A stretch of DNA of 64,000 nucleotides from Clostridium porci (GCF_009696375.1 NZ_VUMD01000005.1:1-64000), one strand, 5' to 3'. Positions 1-9,484 are shown, counted from the stretch's first letter. Notes: generated from the sequence alone by a model not told the origin. Program-made: numbers and translations.

Positions 1-1869
1 CTTTACGGCGGGGACGGTATCGCTTATGAAGATTATGAGTACCAGCTACCAAAGAAGAAATTGAACAAAGAAACGCTGATAAAATACTACGACCTTATCC
101 GTCCGACAAGGTGTGTGATTGAGGAAAACCAGCGGTATTTACGCTTGGAACATGAGGACAAGGAAAGTTATGTGTCCTATTTTACCGTCAATGCGATTGT
201 CGGGGAGCTTGATTTTCCGTCGTCTGAAATCTTCTATTTCCAGCAACAGCAGTTTACCTTTCCCGTTGATACTTCTATGAATGTAGAAATCGTGGAGAAC
301 CGAAAAGCATTAACGACAGTCCGCAACAAGAAAAAGGAATTGAAAGACCTTGACAATCACGCCTATCAAGCTGGAAGTGAAACCAGCTCAAATGTGGTGG
401 ACGCATTAGACAGCGTGGACGAACTGGAAACGGACTTAGACCAGAGCAAAGAAAGTATGTATAAGTTAAGCTACGTGATACGGGTGTCTGCACCCGATCT
501 TGACGAGCTGAAACGCCGTTGTGATGAAGTCAAGGACTTTTACGACGACCTCAATGTAAAGCTGGTGCGTCCTGCTGGGGATATGCTGGGGCTTCATTCT
601 GAATTTCTTCCAGCCAGCAAGCGATATATCAATGACTATGTGCAGTATGTAAAATCAGATTTTTTAGCTGGGCTTGGCTTTGGAGCGACCCAGCAGTTAG
701 GAGAAACTACGGGTATCTATATGGGCTATTCCGTTGATACGGGAAGAAATGTGTACCTGCAACCGTCTTTAGCTTCGCAGGGCGTAAAAGGCACAGTTAC
801 CAACGCCCTTGCGTCTGCTTTTGTTGGTTCGCTTGGCGGTGGGAAGTCGTTCTGCAACAATCTTCTGGTGTATTATTCGGTGTTGTTTGGGGGACAAGCG
901 GTTATCTTAGACCCAAAATCAGAGCGTGGCAACTGGAAAGAAACGCTCCCAGAGATAGCCCATGAAATCAATATCGTAAACCTTACCAGCGACAAGGACA
1001 ATGCAGGACTTCTTGACCCATTTGTGATTATGAAGAATGTAAAAGACGCTGAAAGTCTGGCAATCGACATCTTAACATTCCTTACGGGTATTTCCTCTAG
1101 GGACGGCGAAAAATTCCCCGTACTTCGTAAGGCGGTTCGCTCCGTTACCCAGAGCGACAGTCGGGGCTTGCTCCATGTGATAGAAGAGCTACGCCGTGAA
1201 GATACACCCATATCAAGAAATATCGCAGACCATATCGACAGTTTCACGGACTACGATTTTGCACACCTGCTGTTTTCAGACGGTACGGTGGAAAATGCTA
1301 TCAGTCTGGATAACCAGCTCAATATCATTCAAGTAGCGGACTTAGTATTACCAGATAAGGACACGACCTTTGAGGAATACACGACCATTGAATTATTGTC
1401 GGTGTCTATGCTGATTGTGATTAGTACCTTTGCCCTTGATTTTATCCATTCAGACAGAAGTATTTTTAAGATTGTAGATTTGGACGAAGCGTGGGCGTTC
1501 TTAAATGTGGCACAAGGCGAAACCTTATCAAATAAGCTGGTTCGTGCTGGACGAGCTATGCAGGCAGGCGTTTATTTCGTTACACAATCCTCTGGCGACG
1601 TGTCAAAGGAAAGTCTGAAAAACAATATCGGCTTAAAATTCGCTTTCCGTTCTACTGACATCAACGAGATAAAACAGACCTTAGAATTTTTCGGTATCGA
1701 CAAGGACGACGAGAACAACCAGAAACGCTTGCGTGATTTGGAGAACGGACAATGCTTATTGCAGGACTTATACGGACGTGTCGGTGTGGTACAGATACAC
1801 CCCGTCTTTGAAGAACTGCTACACGCCTTTGATACCAGACCGCCCGTACAGAGAAATGAGGTGGAGTGA
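1..1869 (+). CDS. Conjugative ATPase, VirB4-like (Tn916 orf16 type), 5' partial
   Basis: This gene is truncated by the window edge; the reading frame is open from base 1, so the first in-frame start codons are internal. VirB4-type proteins are cytoplasmic-face ATPases that energise assembly of the conjugative type IV secretion channel. A Walker A motif (GSLGGGKSF) is encoded near 826-855 and a Walker B-like motif (IVDLDEAWAF) near 1470-1500. A further conserved block ending QSSGDVSK, near 1590, fits the C-terminal part of the ATPase fold. The 622 visible residues are most of a protein that is about 800 residues in Tn916. The stop overlaps the next start by one base (TGATG), which suggests translational coupling. 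Confidence 0.93.
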   Translation, partial: LYGGDGIAYEDYEYQLPKKKLNKETLIKYYDLIRPTRCVIEENQRYLRLEHEDKESYVSYFTVNAIVGELDFPSSEIFYFQQQQFTFPVDTSMNVEIVENRKALTTVRNKKKELKDLDNHAYQAGSETSSNVVDALDSVDELETDLDQSKESMYKLSYVIRVSAPDLDELKRRCDEVKDFYDDLNVKLVRPAGDMLGLHSEFLPASKRYINDYVQYVKSDFLAGLGFGATQQLGETTGIYMGYSVDTGRNVYLQPSLASQGVKGTVTNALASAFVGSLGGGKSFCNNLLVYYSVLFGGQAVILDPKSERGNWKETLPEIAHEINIVNLTSDKDNAGLLDPFVIMKNVKDAESLAIDILTFLTGISSRDGEKFPVLRKAVRSVTQSDSRGLLHVIEELRREDTPISRNIADHIDSFTDYDFAHLLFSDGTVENAISLDNQLNIIQVADLVLPDKDTTFEEYTTIELLSVSMLIVISTFALDFIHSDRSIFKIVDLDEAWAFLNVAQGETLSNKLVRAGRAMQAGVYFVTQSSGDVSKESLKNNIGLKFAFRSTDINEIKQTLEFFGIDKDDENNQKRLRDLENGQCLLQDLYGRVGVVQIHPVFEELLHAFDTRPPVQRNEVE

Positions 1870-4007
1870 TGAAAGAAAGGATAAAAGGTGCGTTCACAAA
1901 AAAGAAGATTTTCCACTTTCTCAAAATGGCTCTGTTCGTGGTGGCACTCTCCCTTATCCTGCTTTCACTTCTGGGGACGGTGGCTCATGCGACGGGGCTT
2001 GTGGACGATACCATAAACGCAGAAAATCTATATTCAAAATATCCCCTTTCCAACTACCAGCTTGATTTTTATGTGGATAATAGCTGGTCGTGGCTTCCGT
2101 GGAACTGGCTGGACGGGATTGGAAAATCGGTGCAGTACGGGCTTTACTGCATTACCAACTTTGTCTGGACTATCAGTTTATATTTAAGCAATGCCACGGG
2201 GTATGTGGTGCAGGAAGCCTATAAGCTAGACTTCATCAACGATATGGCAGACAGTATCGGAAAGAGCATACAGACCCTTGCAGGCGTAACACAGAACGGT
2301 TTTTCCAGCTCTGGCTTCTATGTTGGTTTCCTGCTTCTCATTATCTTGGTGGTGGGACTTTATGTTGCCTATACGGGACTGATAAAAAGAGAAACCAGCA
2401 AGGCACTTCACGCTGTTATCAACTTTGTGGTGGTGTTCGTGCTGTCCGCTTCGTTTATTGCCTACGCTCCCGACTACATCAAAAAGATAAATGAATTTTC
2501 AAGTGATATTAGTACCGCTTCGTTGGATTTGGGAACAAAAATCATGCTCCCCAACTCTGACAGCGAGGGCAAGGACAGCGTGGACTTGATACGGGACAGC
2601 TTATTTTCTATTCAAGTGGAACAGCCGTGGCTACTTCTGCAATTCGGTAACAGCAACGCAGAGGAAATCGGGGCAGACCGTGTGGAAGCTCTCGTATCAG
2701 CAAGCCCAGAGGACGAGGACGGAAAGACCAGAGAAGAAGTCGTGAAAACAGAAATCGAGGATAACGACAACAACAATCTGACGATACCGCAGGTCGTGAA
2801 CCGTTTAGGTATGGTGTTCTTCCTACTGTTCTTCAATTTAGGGATAACGATATTTGTATTCTTGCTTACGGGCATGATGTTGTTTAGCCAGATACTTTTT
2901 ATTATCTTTGCAATGTTTTTACCTATCAGTTTTCTACTTTCCATGATACCGAGCTATGAAAGCATGGCAAAGCAGGCAATCGTAAGGGTGTTTAATACCA
3001 TAATGACACGGGCAGGAATAACGCTCATTGTAACGGTGGCGTTCAGCATTTCCAGTATGTTTTATAACATATCCACGGACTATCCGTTCTTTATGGTAGC
3101 GTTCTTGCAGATAGTATGTTTCGCAGGTATCTACATGAAGCTGGGCGACTTAATGAGTATGTTCTCTTTGAACGCTAATGACAGTCAAAGCATGGGACGC
3201 AGGATATTCCGCAGACCATATCTATACTTGGCGCATAGGGCTAGGCGTATGGAAAGACGGCTTGCTGGTGCGGTTACTGCTGGCGGTGTTGCTGGTGCGG
3301 TGGCTGGTAGTTCTGTTGCTGGCAAAAGAGCTGAAAGAAAAAATACAGCTTCTAAAGAAAATCGGGGCAATACCACTTCCAGCATGGGACAGCGTGCAGG
3401 CTCAAAGGTGGGTGCTGTCTTAGATACGAAAAATAAAGTGAAAGACAAGGCAAATGCTGTCAAAGAAAACATCAAGGATATGCCGACACAGACCGCTTAT
3501 GCGGTGTATTCCGCAAAGGAAAAGGCAAAGTCCAGCGTGTCCGACTTCAAGCGTGGCATGGTGCAGGAACAGCAGTCCAGACAGACGGGACGCTTGGAAA
3601 AGCAGGAACAGCATAAGAAAAATATCGCTGACAAACGTATGGAGCTTCAAAAGGCACAAGAAGCAAGGCAGGAAAAGCGAAAGGCTGACGGATCAGCGAC
3701 AAGGGGAGCTACCCGTCCCCATGAGCGACCAGCCACAGCTCCAACTCCGAAAGCAAGTGAGCCAGTCAAGACAAATGTTATCAAAGAGCGTCCGCTATCT
3801 TCTGGTGCTTCTGATAGGAAAGCGACCCAGTCGGCACAGCCAGCATATAGGCAGAATGTAGAAAAAGTGGTATCTCAGGAAACACGCCAGAATTACACAA
3901 AAGACCGTAGGACAAAGGTTCAGCAGACGCAAACCGTCCAAAAGAACCAGCAGACAACAGAGAAAACCCGTAACCTTGTGATGAAGAAAGGACAGAAGAA
4001 AAAATGA
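1869..4007 (+). CDS. Conjugation membrane protein, VirB6/TrbL-like (Tn916 orf15 type)
   Basis: This is a polytopic inner-membrane protein expected to form part of the conjugative channel. It has 712 residues from ATG 1869; a GTG at 1866 is possible but overlaps the previous stop. The N terminus is a signal-like hydrophobic segment (about residues 17-40). Several membrane spans lie around residues 155-205 and 315-435. The last 270 residues form a long, highly charged tail rich in Lys, Arg, Gln and Ala, probably cytoplasmic. Two Ala/Gly/Val-rich stretches near residues 465-485 follow the last span. Family assignment rests on position between the VirB4-like ATPase and the CwlT-type hydrolase and on topology. 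Confidence 0.88.
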   Translation: MKERIKGAFTKKKIFHFLKMALFVVALSLILLSLLGTVAHATGLVDDTINAENLYSKYPLSNYQLDFYVDNSWSWLPWNWLDGIGKSVQYGLYCITNFVWTISLYLSNATGYVVQEAYKLDFINDMADSIGKSIQTLAGVTQNGFSSSGFYVGFLLLIILVVGLYVAYTGLIKRETSKALHAVINFVVVFVLSASFIAYAPDYIKKINEFSSDISTASLDLGTKIMLPNSDSEGKDSVDLIRDSLFSIQVEQPWLLLQFGNSNAEEIGADRVEALVSASPEDEDGKTREEVVKTEIEDNDNNNLTIPQVVNRLGMVFFLLFFNLGITIFVFLLTGMMLFSQILFIIFAMFLPISFLLSMIPSYESMAKQAIVRVFNTIMTRAGITLIVTVAFSISSMFYNISTDYPFFMVAFLQIVCFAGIYMKLGDLMSMFSLNANDSQSMGRRIFRRPYLYLAHRARRMERRLAGAVTAGGVAGAVAGSSVAGKRAERKNTASKENRGNTTSSMGQRAGSKVGAVLDTKNKVKDKANAVKENIKDMPTQTAYAVYSAKEKAKSSVSDFKRGMVQEQQSRQTGRLEKQEQHKKNIADKRMELQKAQEARQEKRKADGSATRGATRPHERPATAPTPKASEPVKTNVIKERPLSSGASDRKATQSAQPAYRQNVEKVVSQETRQNYTKDRRTKVQQTQTVQKNQQTTEKTRNLVMKKGQKKK

Positions 4008-5011
4008 AACTGAAACATATCGCTCTCATTGGCACTCTGTTTCCTATCCTCTTTTCTCTGGTGCTTTTCTTTGGTGTGTTGATTAGTGCGGACAGCGACG
4101 ACGAGAATAGCAATTTTTCTTCTGGCATTACGGGTATGAACTTATCCGCAGAAGTCTTGAAACATCAGCCTATGGTAGAAAAATACGCCAGAGAATACGG
4201 TATCTCCGAGTATGTCAATGTGCTATTGGCTATCATTCAAGTAGAAAGTGGCGGTACGGCAGAAGATGTTATGCAGAGTTCGGAAAGTCTTGGTTTACCG
4301 CCTAATTCCTTAGATACGGAAAGCTCAATCAAGCAGGGGTGTAAGTATTTTGCGTCCCTGCTTTCTTCCTGCAAAAATCAAGGTATCGACGATTTGAATG
4401 TAGCGATACAGTCTTATAACTATGGCGGTGGCTATGTGGGATATGTGGCAGGAAAAGGAAAGAAACACACCTTTAACCTTGCAGAGAACTTTGCCCGTGA
4501 AAAATCGGGTGGAAAGAAAGTAACCTACACCAACCCGATAGCCGTTGCAAAGAATGGGGGCTGGCGGTATGGCTATGGAAATATGTTCTATGTGGAATTA
4601 GTCAATCAATATCTGACCGTGGCACACTTTGATAATGCGACGGCACAAGCGATTATGAATGAAGCGTTGAAATATCAAGGCTGGAAGTATGTATATGGTG
4701 GCAGTAACCCAAACACTTCCTTTGATTGTAGCGGACTTGTGCAATGGTGTTATGGAAAAGCTGGTATCTCCTTACCGAGAACGGCACAAGCACAATATGA
4801 CGCTACCCAACATCTTCCGCTTTCGCAGGCAAAGGCTGGGGACTTGGTATTTTTCCATTCTACCTATAACGCTGGTTCGTATGTAACGCACGTCGGTATT
4901 TATGTAGGAAATAACCAGATGTACCATGCAGGCGACCCGATAGGATATGTAGACCTAAGCAGTAGTTACTGGCAACAGCACTTAATCGGTGCAGGACGAG
5001 TAAAACAATAG
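4004..5011 (+). CDS. Bifunctional cell-wall hydrolase CwlT-like (Tn916 orf14 type)
   Basis: This 335-residue protein is predicted to open the peptidoglycan locally for the conjugation apparatus. An N-terminal signal/membrane segment (about 7-27) is followed by a lysozyme-like domain (about 45-180), whose likely catalytic Glu is in the motif QVESGG. A C-terminal NlpC/P60 endopeptidase domain (about 205-335) has the nucleophile in FDCSGLV and the His in THVGIYVG. In the CwlT family the first domain cleaves glycan strands and the second cleaves the gamma-D-Glu/diamino acid bond of the stem peptide. The start overlaps the preceding stop by 4 bases (ATGA), so the genes are probably coupled. Confidence 0.94.
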   Translation: MKLKHIALIGTLFPILFSLVLFFGVLISADSDDENSNFSSGITGMNLSAEVLKHQPMVEKYAREYGISEYVNVLLAIIQVESGGTAEDVMQSSESLGLPPNSLDTESSIKQGCKYFASLLSSCKNQGIDDLNVAIQSYNYGGGYVGYVAGKGKKHTFNLAENFAREKSGGKKVTYTNPIAVAKNGGWRYGYGNMFYVELVNQYLTVAHFDNATAQAIMNEALKYQGWKYVYGGSNPNTSFDCSGLVQWCYGKAGISLPRTAQAQYDATQHLPLSQAKAGDLVFFHSTYNAGSYVTHVGIYVGNNQMYHAGDPIGYVDLSSSYWQQHLIGAGRVKQ

Positions 5012-5027
5012 AAAGGACTTGAAAAAT

Positions 5028-5939
5028 ATGTTTAAGAAGAATAAGAAACAGACAGAAACTATCAAAGAACCAAAAGAAAAAAAGGTGCGTACTGTCAAGG
5101 TAGGCACACATAAGAAAACCGTGATTGCGTTGTGGGTGGTGCTTATCGCAAGCGTGAGCTTTGGAGTGTATAAGAATTTTACGGCTATCGACCAGCACAC
5201 GACCCATGAAAAAGAAATCATTGAACTTCGCTTGCAGGACACCAACGGGATAGAAAATTTCGTGAAAAACTTTGCGAAGTCCTATTACACATGGAATAAC
5301 AGCAAAGAAGCGATTGAAGCAAGGACGCAGGCAATCAGCGGTTATCTGACAAAGGAATTGCAGGACTTGAATATAGATACCATTAGAACCGATATACCGA
5401 CCAGCTCCACAGTTACAGATGTGATTGTATGGAGTATCGAACAGTCGGGAACGGACACTTTTTCTGCTACCTACGAAGTAGATCAGCAGATAAAAGAGGG
5501 AGAACAGACAAGCAATGTGAAAGCGACCTATACTGTAAAAGTCCATGTAGACGCTGACGGGGATATGGTAATCGTTCATAATCCTACCCTTGCACCAGCA
5601 ATCGAAAAGTCGGACTATGAGCCAAAGACACCAGAAGCAGACGCAAGCGTAGACGCTGATACCGTAAACGACGCTACCGCATTTCTGGAAACATTCTTTA
5701 AGCTCTACCCAACAGCCACAGAAAAAGAGCTTGCCTATTATGTATCGGGGAATATGCTTGAACCTATCGGCAGGGACTACCTTTATTCTGAATTAGTAAA
5801 CCCTATCTTTACAAAGGACGGGGACAATGTGAAAGTCAAGGTAGCTGTGAAATTCCTTGATAATCAGACAAAGGCAACTTTAGTTTCGCAATATGAGCTT
5901 GTGCTACATAAGGATAGTAACTGGAAGATTGTAGGATAA
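5028..5939 (+). CDS. Conjugation protein TcpC-like (Tn916 orf13 type)
   Basis: A bitopic membrane protein of 303 residues. The start is set at ATG 5028, 10 bases after the ribosome site AAAGGA; the upstream TTG at 5019 lies almost within that site. A basic N-terminal tail of about 30 residues precedes one membrane span (about 31-50). The rest is an exported domain with two NTF2-like/VirB8-like halves, as described for TcpC of plasmid pCW3, where the protein is part of the transfer channel. It is the last gene of the visible transfer operon; a hairpin follows at 5947-5988. Confidence 0.9.
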   Translation: MFKKNKKQTETIKEPKEKKVRTVKVGTHKKTVIALWVVLIASVSFGVYKNFTAIDQHTTHEKEIIELRLQDTNGIENFVKNFAKSYYTWNNSKEAIEARTQAISGYLTKELQDLNIDTIRTDIPTSSTVTDVIVWSIEQSGTDTFSATYEVDQQIKEGEQTSNVKATYTVKVHVDADGDMVIVHNPTLAPAIEKSDYEPKTPEADASVDADTVNDATAFLETFFKLYPTATEKELAYYVSGNMLEPIGRDYLYSELVNPIFTKDGDNVKVKVAVKFLDNQTKATLVSQYELVLHKDSNWKIVG

Positions 5940-5946
5940 ATGATAA

Positions 5947-5988
5947 TTAGGCTTGTAAGTAAAAGTTTTTGAATGTTTACAAGCCTAA
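5947..5988 (+). terminator. Hairpin after the transfer operon
   Basis: Perfect 12-bp inverted repeat TTAGGCTTGTAA (5947-5958) and TTACAAGCCTAA (5977-5988) with an 18-base loop. No T-run follows on the plus strand, so termination is only probable. The core word AGGCTTG recurs in the hairpin at 8150-8188, at the other end of the AT-rich GntR/ABC cassette. Confidence 0.45.
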
Positions 5989-5993
5989 ACGTA

Positions 5994-6047
5994 TTGACAA
6001 TCGTATCATATAATACTATACTGTACTTGTAAAAGTAATACAGTATA
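5994..6047 (+). promoter_or_regulatory. Promoter and probable GntR operator
   Basis: A -35 box TTGACA (5994-5999) lies 17 bases from a -10 box TATACT (6017-6022). An exact 9-bp inverted repeat, TATACTGTA (6017-6025) and TACAGTATA (6039-6047), overlaps the -10 box and the likely transcription start. This layout suits autorepression by the GntR-family regulator that starts at 6066; that link is inferred. Confidence 0.7.
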
Positions 6048-6065
6048 AGACAAGGCGGTGGTATA

Positions 6066-6440
6066 GTGGATATTTTTATCAATAATCATGCCAGCATACC
6101 GATTTATGAACAAATTTCTTCACAAATAAAGGCAATGATTATCAATGGAGATTTAAAAGCTGGCGAAGCACTTCCCTCTATAAGAGGATTGGCAAAATCG
6201 TTGCATATTAGTGTTTTAACAGTACAAAAATCTTATGATGTACTTCAAAAGGACGGTTTTATTGAAACAACCGCAGGAAAAGGTTGCTTTGTATCCGTTC
6301 AAAATCAAGATTTCTATTTGGAAGAACAGCAAAAGAAAATAGAAAATTATTTTACAGAAGCGATTGAAATTGCAAAGGTAAGCGGAATAAAGCTGGATAA
6401 ATTACAATCTTTACTTGCACTATTATATGAGGAGGAATGA
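6066..6440 (+). CDS. GntR-family (YtrA-type) transcriptional regulator
   Basis: A short GntR-family protein of 124 residues. Residues 1-75 form the winged helix-turn-helix: the opening PIYEQISSQIK, the helix LPSIRGLAKSLHIS and the wing TAGKGCFV are typical. The C-terminal tail is only about 45 residues, with no ligand-binding FadR or HutC domain, which is the YtrA pattern. YtrA-type regulators usually repress the ABC transporter genes that follow them, often cell-envelope stress or antibiotic-responsive systems. The start is GTG 6066 with AAGGCGG upstream. The stop lies just after the ribosome site of the ATPase gene, so the two are one operon. Confidence 0.9.
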   Translation: MDIFINNHASIPIYEQISSQIKAMIINGDLKAGEALPSIRGLAKSLHISVLTVQKSYDVLQKDGFIETTAGKGCFVSVQNQDFYLEEQQKKIENYFTEAIEIAKVSGIKLDKLQSLLALLYEEE

Positions 6441-6444
6441 TATT

Positions 6445-7299
6445 ATGGGAAAATATGCTTTAGAGCTTAACGGGGTAACAAAACAATACAAAGATTTCAA
6501 ACTCGATAGTATTTCCTTTACTGTCCCTCAAGGAAGTATCGTTGGATTGATTGGAGAAAATGGAGCTGGAAAAAGCACAACAATTAACGCTATTTTAGGT
6601 TTGATTGTTACTGAACAAGGCAAAATTTCTGTATTCAATGGGAAAGATGTCAACGCCGAAACAAAAGAACATATCGGTGTTGTATTTGATGGAAGTAATT
6701 ATCCCGACAATTTAACACCCAAAAAGCTAGGAAAAGTTTTTCAAAATATTTATGCTGAATGGAATAATAAAAAGTATTTTGAGCTATTAAATAAGTTTGA
6801 ACTTCCTATCAACAAAAAACTAAAAGAATTTTCAAAAGGAATGAACATGAAGTATTCCATAGCGGTTGCTTTATCTCATAACTCAAAATTACTTATTCTT
6901 GACGAAGCAACAAGTGGACTTGACCCTATAATTCGAGATGATATTTTAGAAATGTTTTTAGATTTTATTCAAGATGAAGAACATTCAATTTTGGTTTCAT
7001 CTCACATTACTAGTGATTTAGAAAAAATTGCTGATTATATAGTGTTCATACATGGGGGAAAAGTATTATTCTCAAAACCCAAAGATGAATTATTGGAAAA
7101 CTATGGAATAATAAAATGCAATTCAACACAATTTAATGAAATAGATAAATCGGATATTATCTCATATAGAAAACTAGATTATGAGTATCAAGTATTAGTT
7201 TCTAATAGACGGCAAGTAGAACAAAAATATCCTAAGACTATGATTGTTCCAGCGAGTATAGATGAAATTATGCTTATGTATGTAAAGGGGGATAAATAA
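6445..7299 (+). CDS. ABC exporter ATP-binding protein
   Basis: ATPase subunit of 284 residues for an ABC-2 type exporter, working with the permease that follows. It shows Walker A (GENGAGKST, about residues 37-45), a signature region reading FSKGMNMK in place of the usual LSGGQ, Walker B (LLILDEATSGLDP) and a switch His in VSSHIT. The signature variant is common in this family, as in YtrB and BcrA relatives. The start is ATG 6445 after GGAGG at 6431-6435; an upstream ATG at 6415 lies inside the GntR gene. The DNA is much more AT-rich than the transfer genes, which suggests a separate origin for this cassette. The substrate is unknown. Confidence 0.92.
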   Translation: MGKYALELNGVTKQYKDFKLDSISFTVPQGSIVGLIGENGAGKSTTINAILGLIVTEQGKISVFNGKDVNAETKEHIGVVFDGSNYPDNLTPKKLGKVFQNIYAEWNNKKYFELLNKFELPINKKLKEFSKGMNMKYSIAVALSHNSKLLILDEATSGLDPIIRDDILEMFLDFIQDEEHSILVSSHITSDLEKIADYIVFIHGGKVLFSKPKDELLENYGIIKCNSTQFNEIDKSDIISYRKLDYEYQVLVSNRRQVEQKYPKTMIVPASIDEIMLMYVKGDK

Positions 7300-7300
7300 A

Positions 7301-7909
7301 ATGAAAGGATTACTCTTAAAAGATTTTTATACGATTAAATCATCAATCATAAGCTTACTAATCACATTTATGGTCATAGGCTTTGGAATATCATTCTTTG
7401 TAGTGCCACAAGTTTTGATTATTATAGCCACGATTGTGCTTGGTATGAGTGTTACAACTATATTTAATATTGACAAAAAATCAGGGTGGTTGAAAACATC
7501 AATTACATTTCCAACTAAAAAAAGTTCGATTATTAGTTGCAAATATCTTATGTATAGTTTTGTATCTATTATTGGAGTATTTTTTGGTATAGGTTTTAGT
7601 ACGGCTATTTCATTGATAATCAAAGATACAAACTTTAGCTTTTTGCCAACTTTTATATATTTAAGTGTAATAATGACATTTTTTTCTGGCAGTATTTTAC
7701 TTCCTTGCTTTTATTTATTAGATGAAGAAAAAAGTATGATTGGAGCAATGGTTTCATATCCTCTTGGGGCTGGTTTTGTTTTTGTTATGACTAAATTGAT
7801 TGGAAATAACATTTTATCAATGACAATCAGTACTGTGCTTTCACTTATTTTATTTATAGTATCTTGGTATTTTCTTTCTAAATATGTAGAAAAGAATGAT
7901 ATACAATAG
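7301..7909 (+). CDS. ABC-2 type permease
   Basis: A 202-residue integral membrane protein with about six hydrophobic segments and the short N-terminal motif MKGLLLKDFY that is typical of ABC-2 family permeases found with YtrA-type regulators. It begins one base after the ATPase gene ends and should form the membrane pore of that exporter. Nothing in the sequence shows the substrate. Confidence 0.87.
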   Translation: MKGLLLKDFYTIKSSIISLLITFMVIGFGISFFVVPQVLIIIATIVLGMSVTTIFNIDKKSGWLKTSITFPTKKSSIISCKYLMYSFVSIIGVFFGIGFSTAISLIIKDTNFSFLPTFIYLSVIMTFFSGSILLPCFYLLDEEKSMIGAMVSYPLGAGFVFVMTKLIGNNILSMTISTVLSLILFIVSWYFLSKYVEKNDIQ

Positions 7910-7921
7910 GAGCAAATTATT

Positions 7922-8146
7922 ATGATAGGACTTAAAAAACGAGATATAAAAAAAGCATTGAAAGCTGGTGCAAAGGCGGGTGGTATGTCATTGGCTGATG
8001 TTCGGGCAAATATTGAAGCAACGATTGATGAAGCTATGAACAGTACCGACCCAGAGGTGCAGGCAAATTTCAGAAAGTATTTTGGGAATAAACGCCCTAC
8101 GCCAGAAGAATATATTTACAAGATTACCAAAAAGGCAAAGATTTGA
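7922..8146 (+). CDS. Small conserved protein, resembles Spo0A C-terminal-like small proteins
   Basis: A basic 74-residue protein starting at ATG 7922 with AGGAG just upstream; the permease stop overlaps that site. It looks fully helical. The tail, with the pattern [10 protein letters not shown] followed by [10 protein letters not shown], resembles small Firmicutes proteins that are often annotated as Spo0A C-terminal-like. I cannot confirm this and no DNA-contact helix is clear. It is the last gene of the GntR/ABC cassette and could be a regulatory or accessory subunit. Confidence 0.6.
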   Translation: MIGLKKRDIKKALKAGAKAGGMSLADVRANIEATIDEAMNSTDPEVQANFRKYFGNKRPTPEEYIYKITKKAKI

Positions 8147-8149
8147 AAA

Positions 8150-8190
8150 AAGGCTTGCACCATACATTTTGTATGATCTGCAAGCCTTAA
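8150..8190. terminator. Bidirectional terminator
   Basis: Inverted repeat AAGGCTTGCA (8150-8159) and TGCAAGCCTT (8179-8188), with an inner CATAC/GTATG pair. On the minus strand the stem is followed by a run of six Ts, ending the histidine kinase transcript. The plus-strand side has a weaker T-rich tail and would end the GntR/ABC transcript. Confidence 0.8.
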
Positions 8191-8191
8191 T

Positions 8192-9484
8192 CTATTTTAG
8201 AGGAAATTTAACAGTAAAGGTAGCACCGCCACCAGCAGTATCATTGATAATGATAGTACCGTTCAGCATTTGGGTTAATTCTTTGGCGATACTTAATCCC
8301 AGTCCAAAATTCGATTTGTTTGCATGGGACTTGTCGCCACTATAAAAGCGGTCAAAGATATAGTGCTTATCTTCATCAGAAATGCCTTGCCCGTGGTCTA
8401 CCACAGAAAAAGCAATATTCTTTTCAGTGGCGATTACTTCTATCTCTATCAAGGAATTATTCTTGGAATGTTGAATGGCATTATCCATAAAGACACATAA
8501 GATTTGAAATAATCGGTCTTTGTCGGTAAGCATGGCAGGATAACTTTCCTCGGATAAATGCAGTTTTAGTTCTAAATTCTGCTTCATGCAGACGGGTTCG
8601 TAGGTTTCATATAACGTGATGAGTAAGGTATCTACATTGATTGTGCTTTTATGCAATGTCCATGTTTTAGCGTCGGAAGAAGCCAGAAGCAACATATCTT
8701 TGACTAAACGGGATAACCGCATACATTCAAAATCTATGGTCTGTACGGCTTGCCTTGCCTGCTCGTTTAAGGAAACATTATCAAGAAGCATATCCGTGTT
8801 GGAAATCATAACAGCAAGTGGAGATTTTAATTCATGGGACGCTGTTGCAACAAAATCTTTTTGGCTTTGCAGTATTCGTTCCGTTGGAGCAAACGACTTT
8901 TTCAGAAGATAACGGGTTAGTACGATAACAACGATACAAGCCAAAAGCCAGATAAGAAGATATATCGGCAATGTCTTTTGTAAAATATCCGTCAAACTGG
9001 CTGTCTGATAAAGAAAGGTTGCATGATATACGGTATCATTTGCTGTCCTAATTGTAGCAGGAATAACAAAATAAGTATCGTGATGTGTTCCTCTTATTTC
9101 CAAAAAACCACCTTGAGAAGTGGTGTTGCTTTCTGTTTGTGATAATGGCTGTGTAGAAATCTGCTTTTCTACATCATGCAACAGATTATCCGCAGAAGTT
9201 GGAAATGGGAAATCACTCTGATAAATGGTATTCCCTTTTGTATCGCTAATCAAAGAAAAAATATGATAACTTTTTTCGTAGGTTTTGAGTGATTTATCCA
9301 TATCCGAAGAAGCACTTTCCACTTGATAAATCAGTAAGGTTGTTAGTCTTTGAAACAAGGTGCTTTCGTTGATTTTCTCTGTATGAACTGTGTTCGCAAC
9401 GACAAAGGAAATCACAAGGGTAATAATCAGCATAACAGAACTTGCAAACAGAATATGAAGTTTTCGGTATAAATTATTTAACAT
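8192..9484 (-). CDS. Sensor histidine kinase
   Basis: Membrane sensor kinase of 430 residues. One span lies near residues 9-30, an extracytoplasmic sensor region covers about 31-165, and a second span covers about 167-190. The dimerisation box has the phospho-accepting His in SHELKSPLAV. The catalytic domain has an N box (DNAIQHSKNN), a G1 box (DHGQGISD) and a G2 region (FGLGLSIAKEL). It overlaps the response regulator gene by 7 bases, so the pair is co-translated. The divergent lipoprotein/FtsX/ABC operon is the likely target, as in antimicrobial-peptide or cell-envelope stress modules. The signal is not evident from sequence. Confidence 0.94.
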   Translation of the reverse strand: MLNNLYRKLHILFASSVMLIITLVISFVVANTVHTEKINESTLFQRLTTLLIYQVESASSDMDKSLKTYEKSYHIFSLISDTKGNTIYQSDFPFPTSADNLLHDVEKQISTQPLSQTESNTTSQGGFLEIRGTHHDTYFVIPATIRTANDTVYHATFLYQTASLTDILQKTLPIYLLIWLLACIVVIVLTRYLLKKSFAPTERILQSQKDFVATASHELKSPLAVMISNTDMLLDNVSLNEQARQAVQTIDFECMRLSRLVKDMLLLASSDAKTWTLHKSTINVDTLLITLYETYEPVCMKQNLELKLHLSEESYPAMLTDKDRLFQILCVFMDNAIQHSKNNSLIEIEVIATEKNIAFSVVDHGQGISDEDKHYIFDRFYSGDKSHANKSNFGLGLSIAKELTQMLNGTIIINDTAGGGATFTVKFPLK

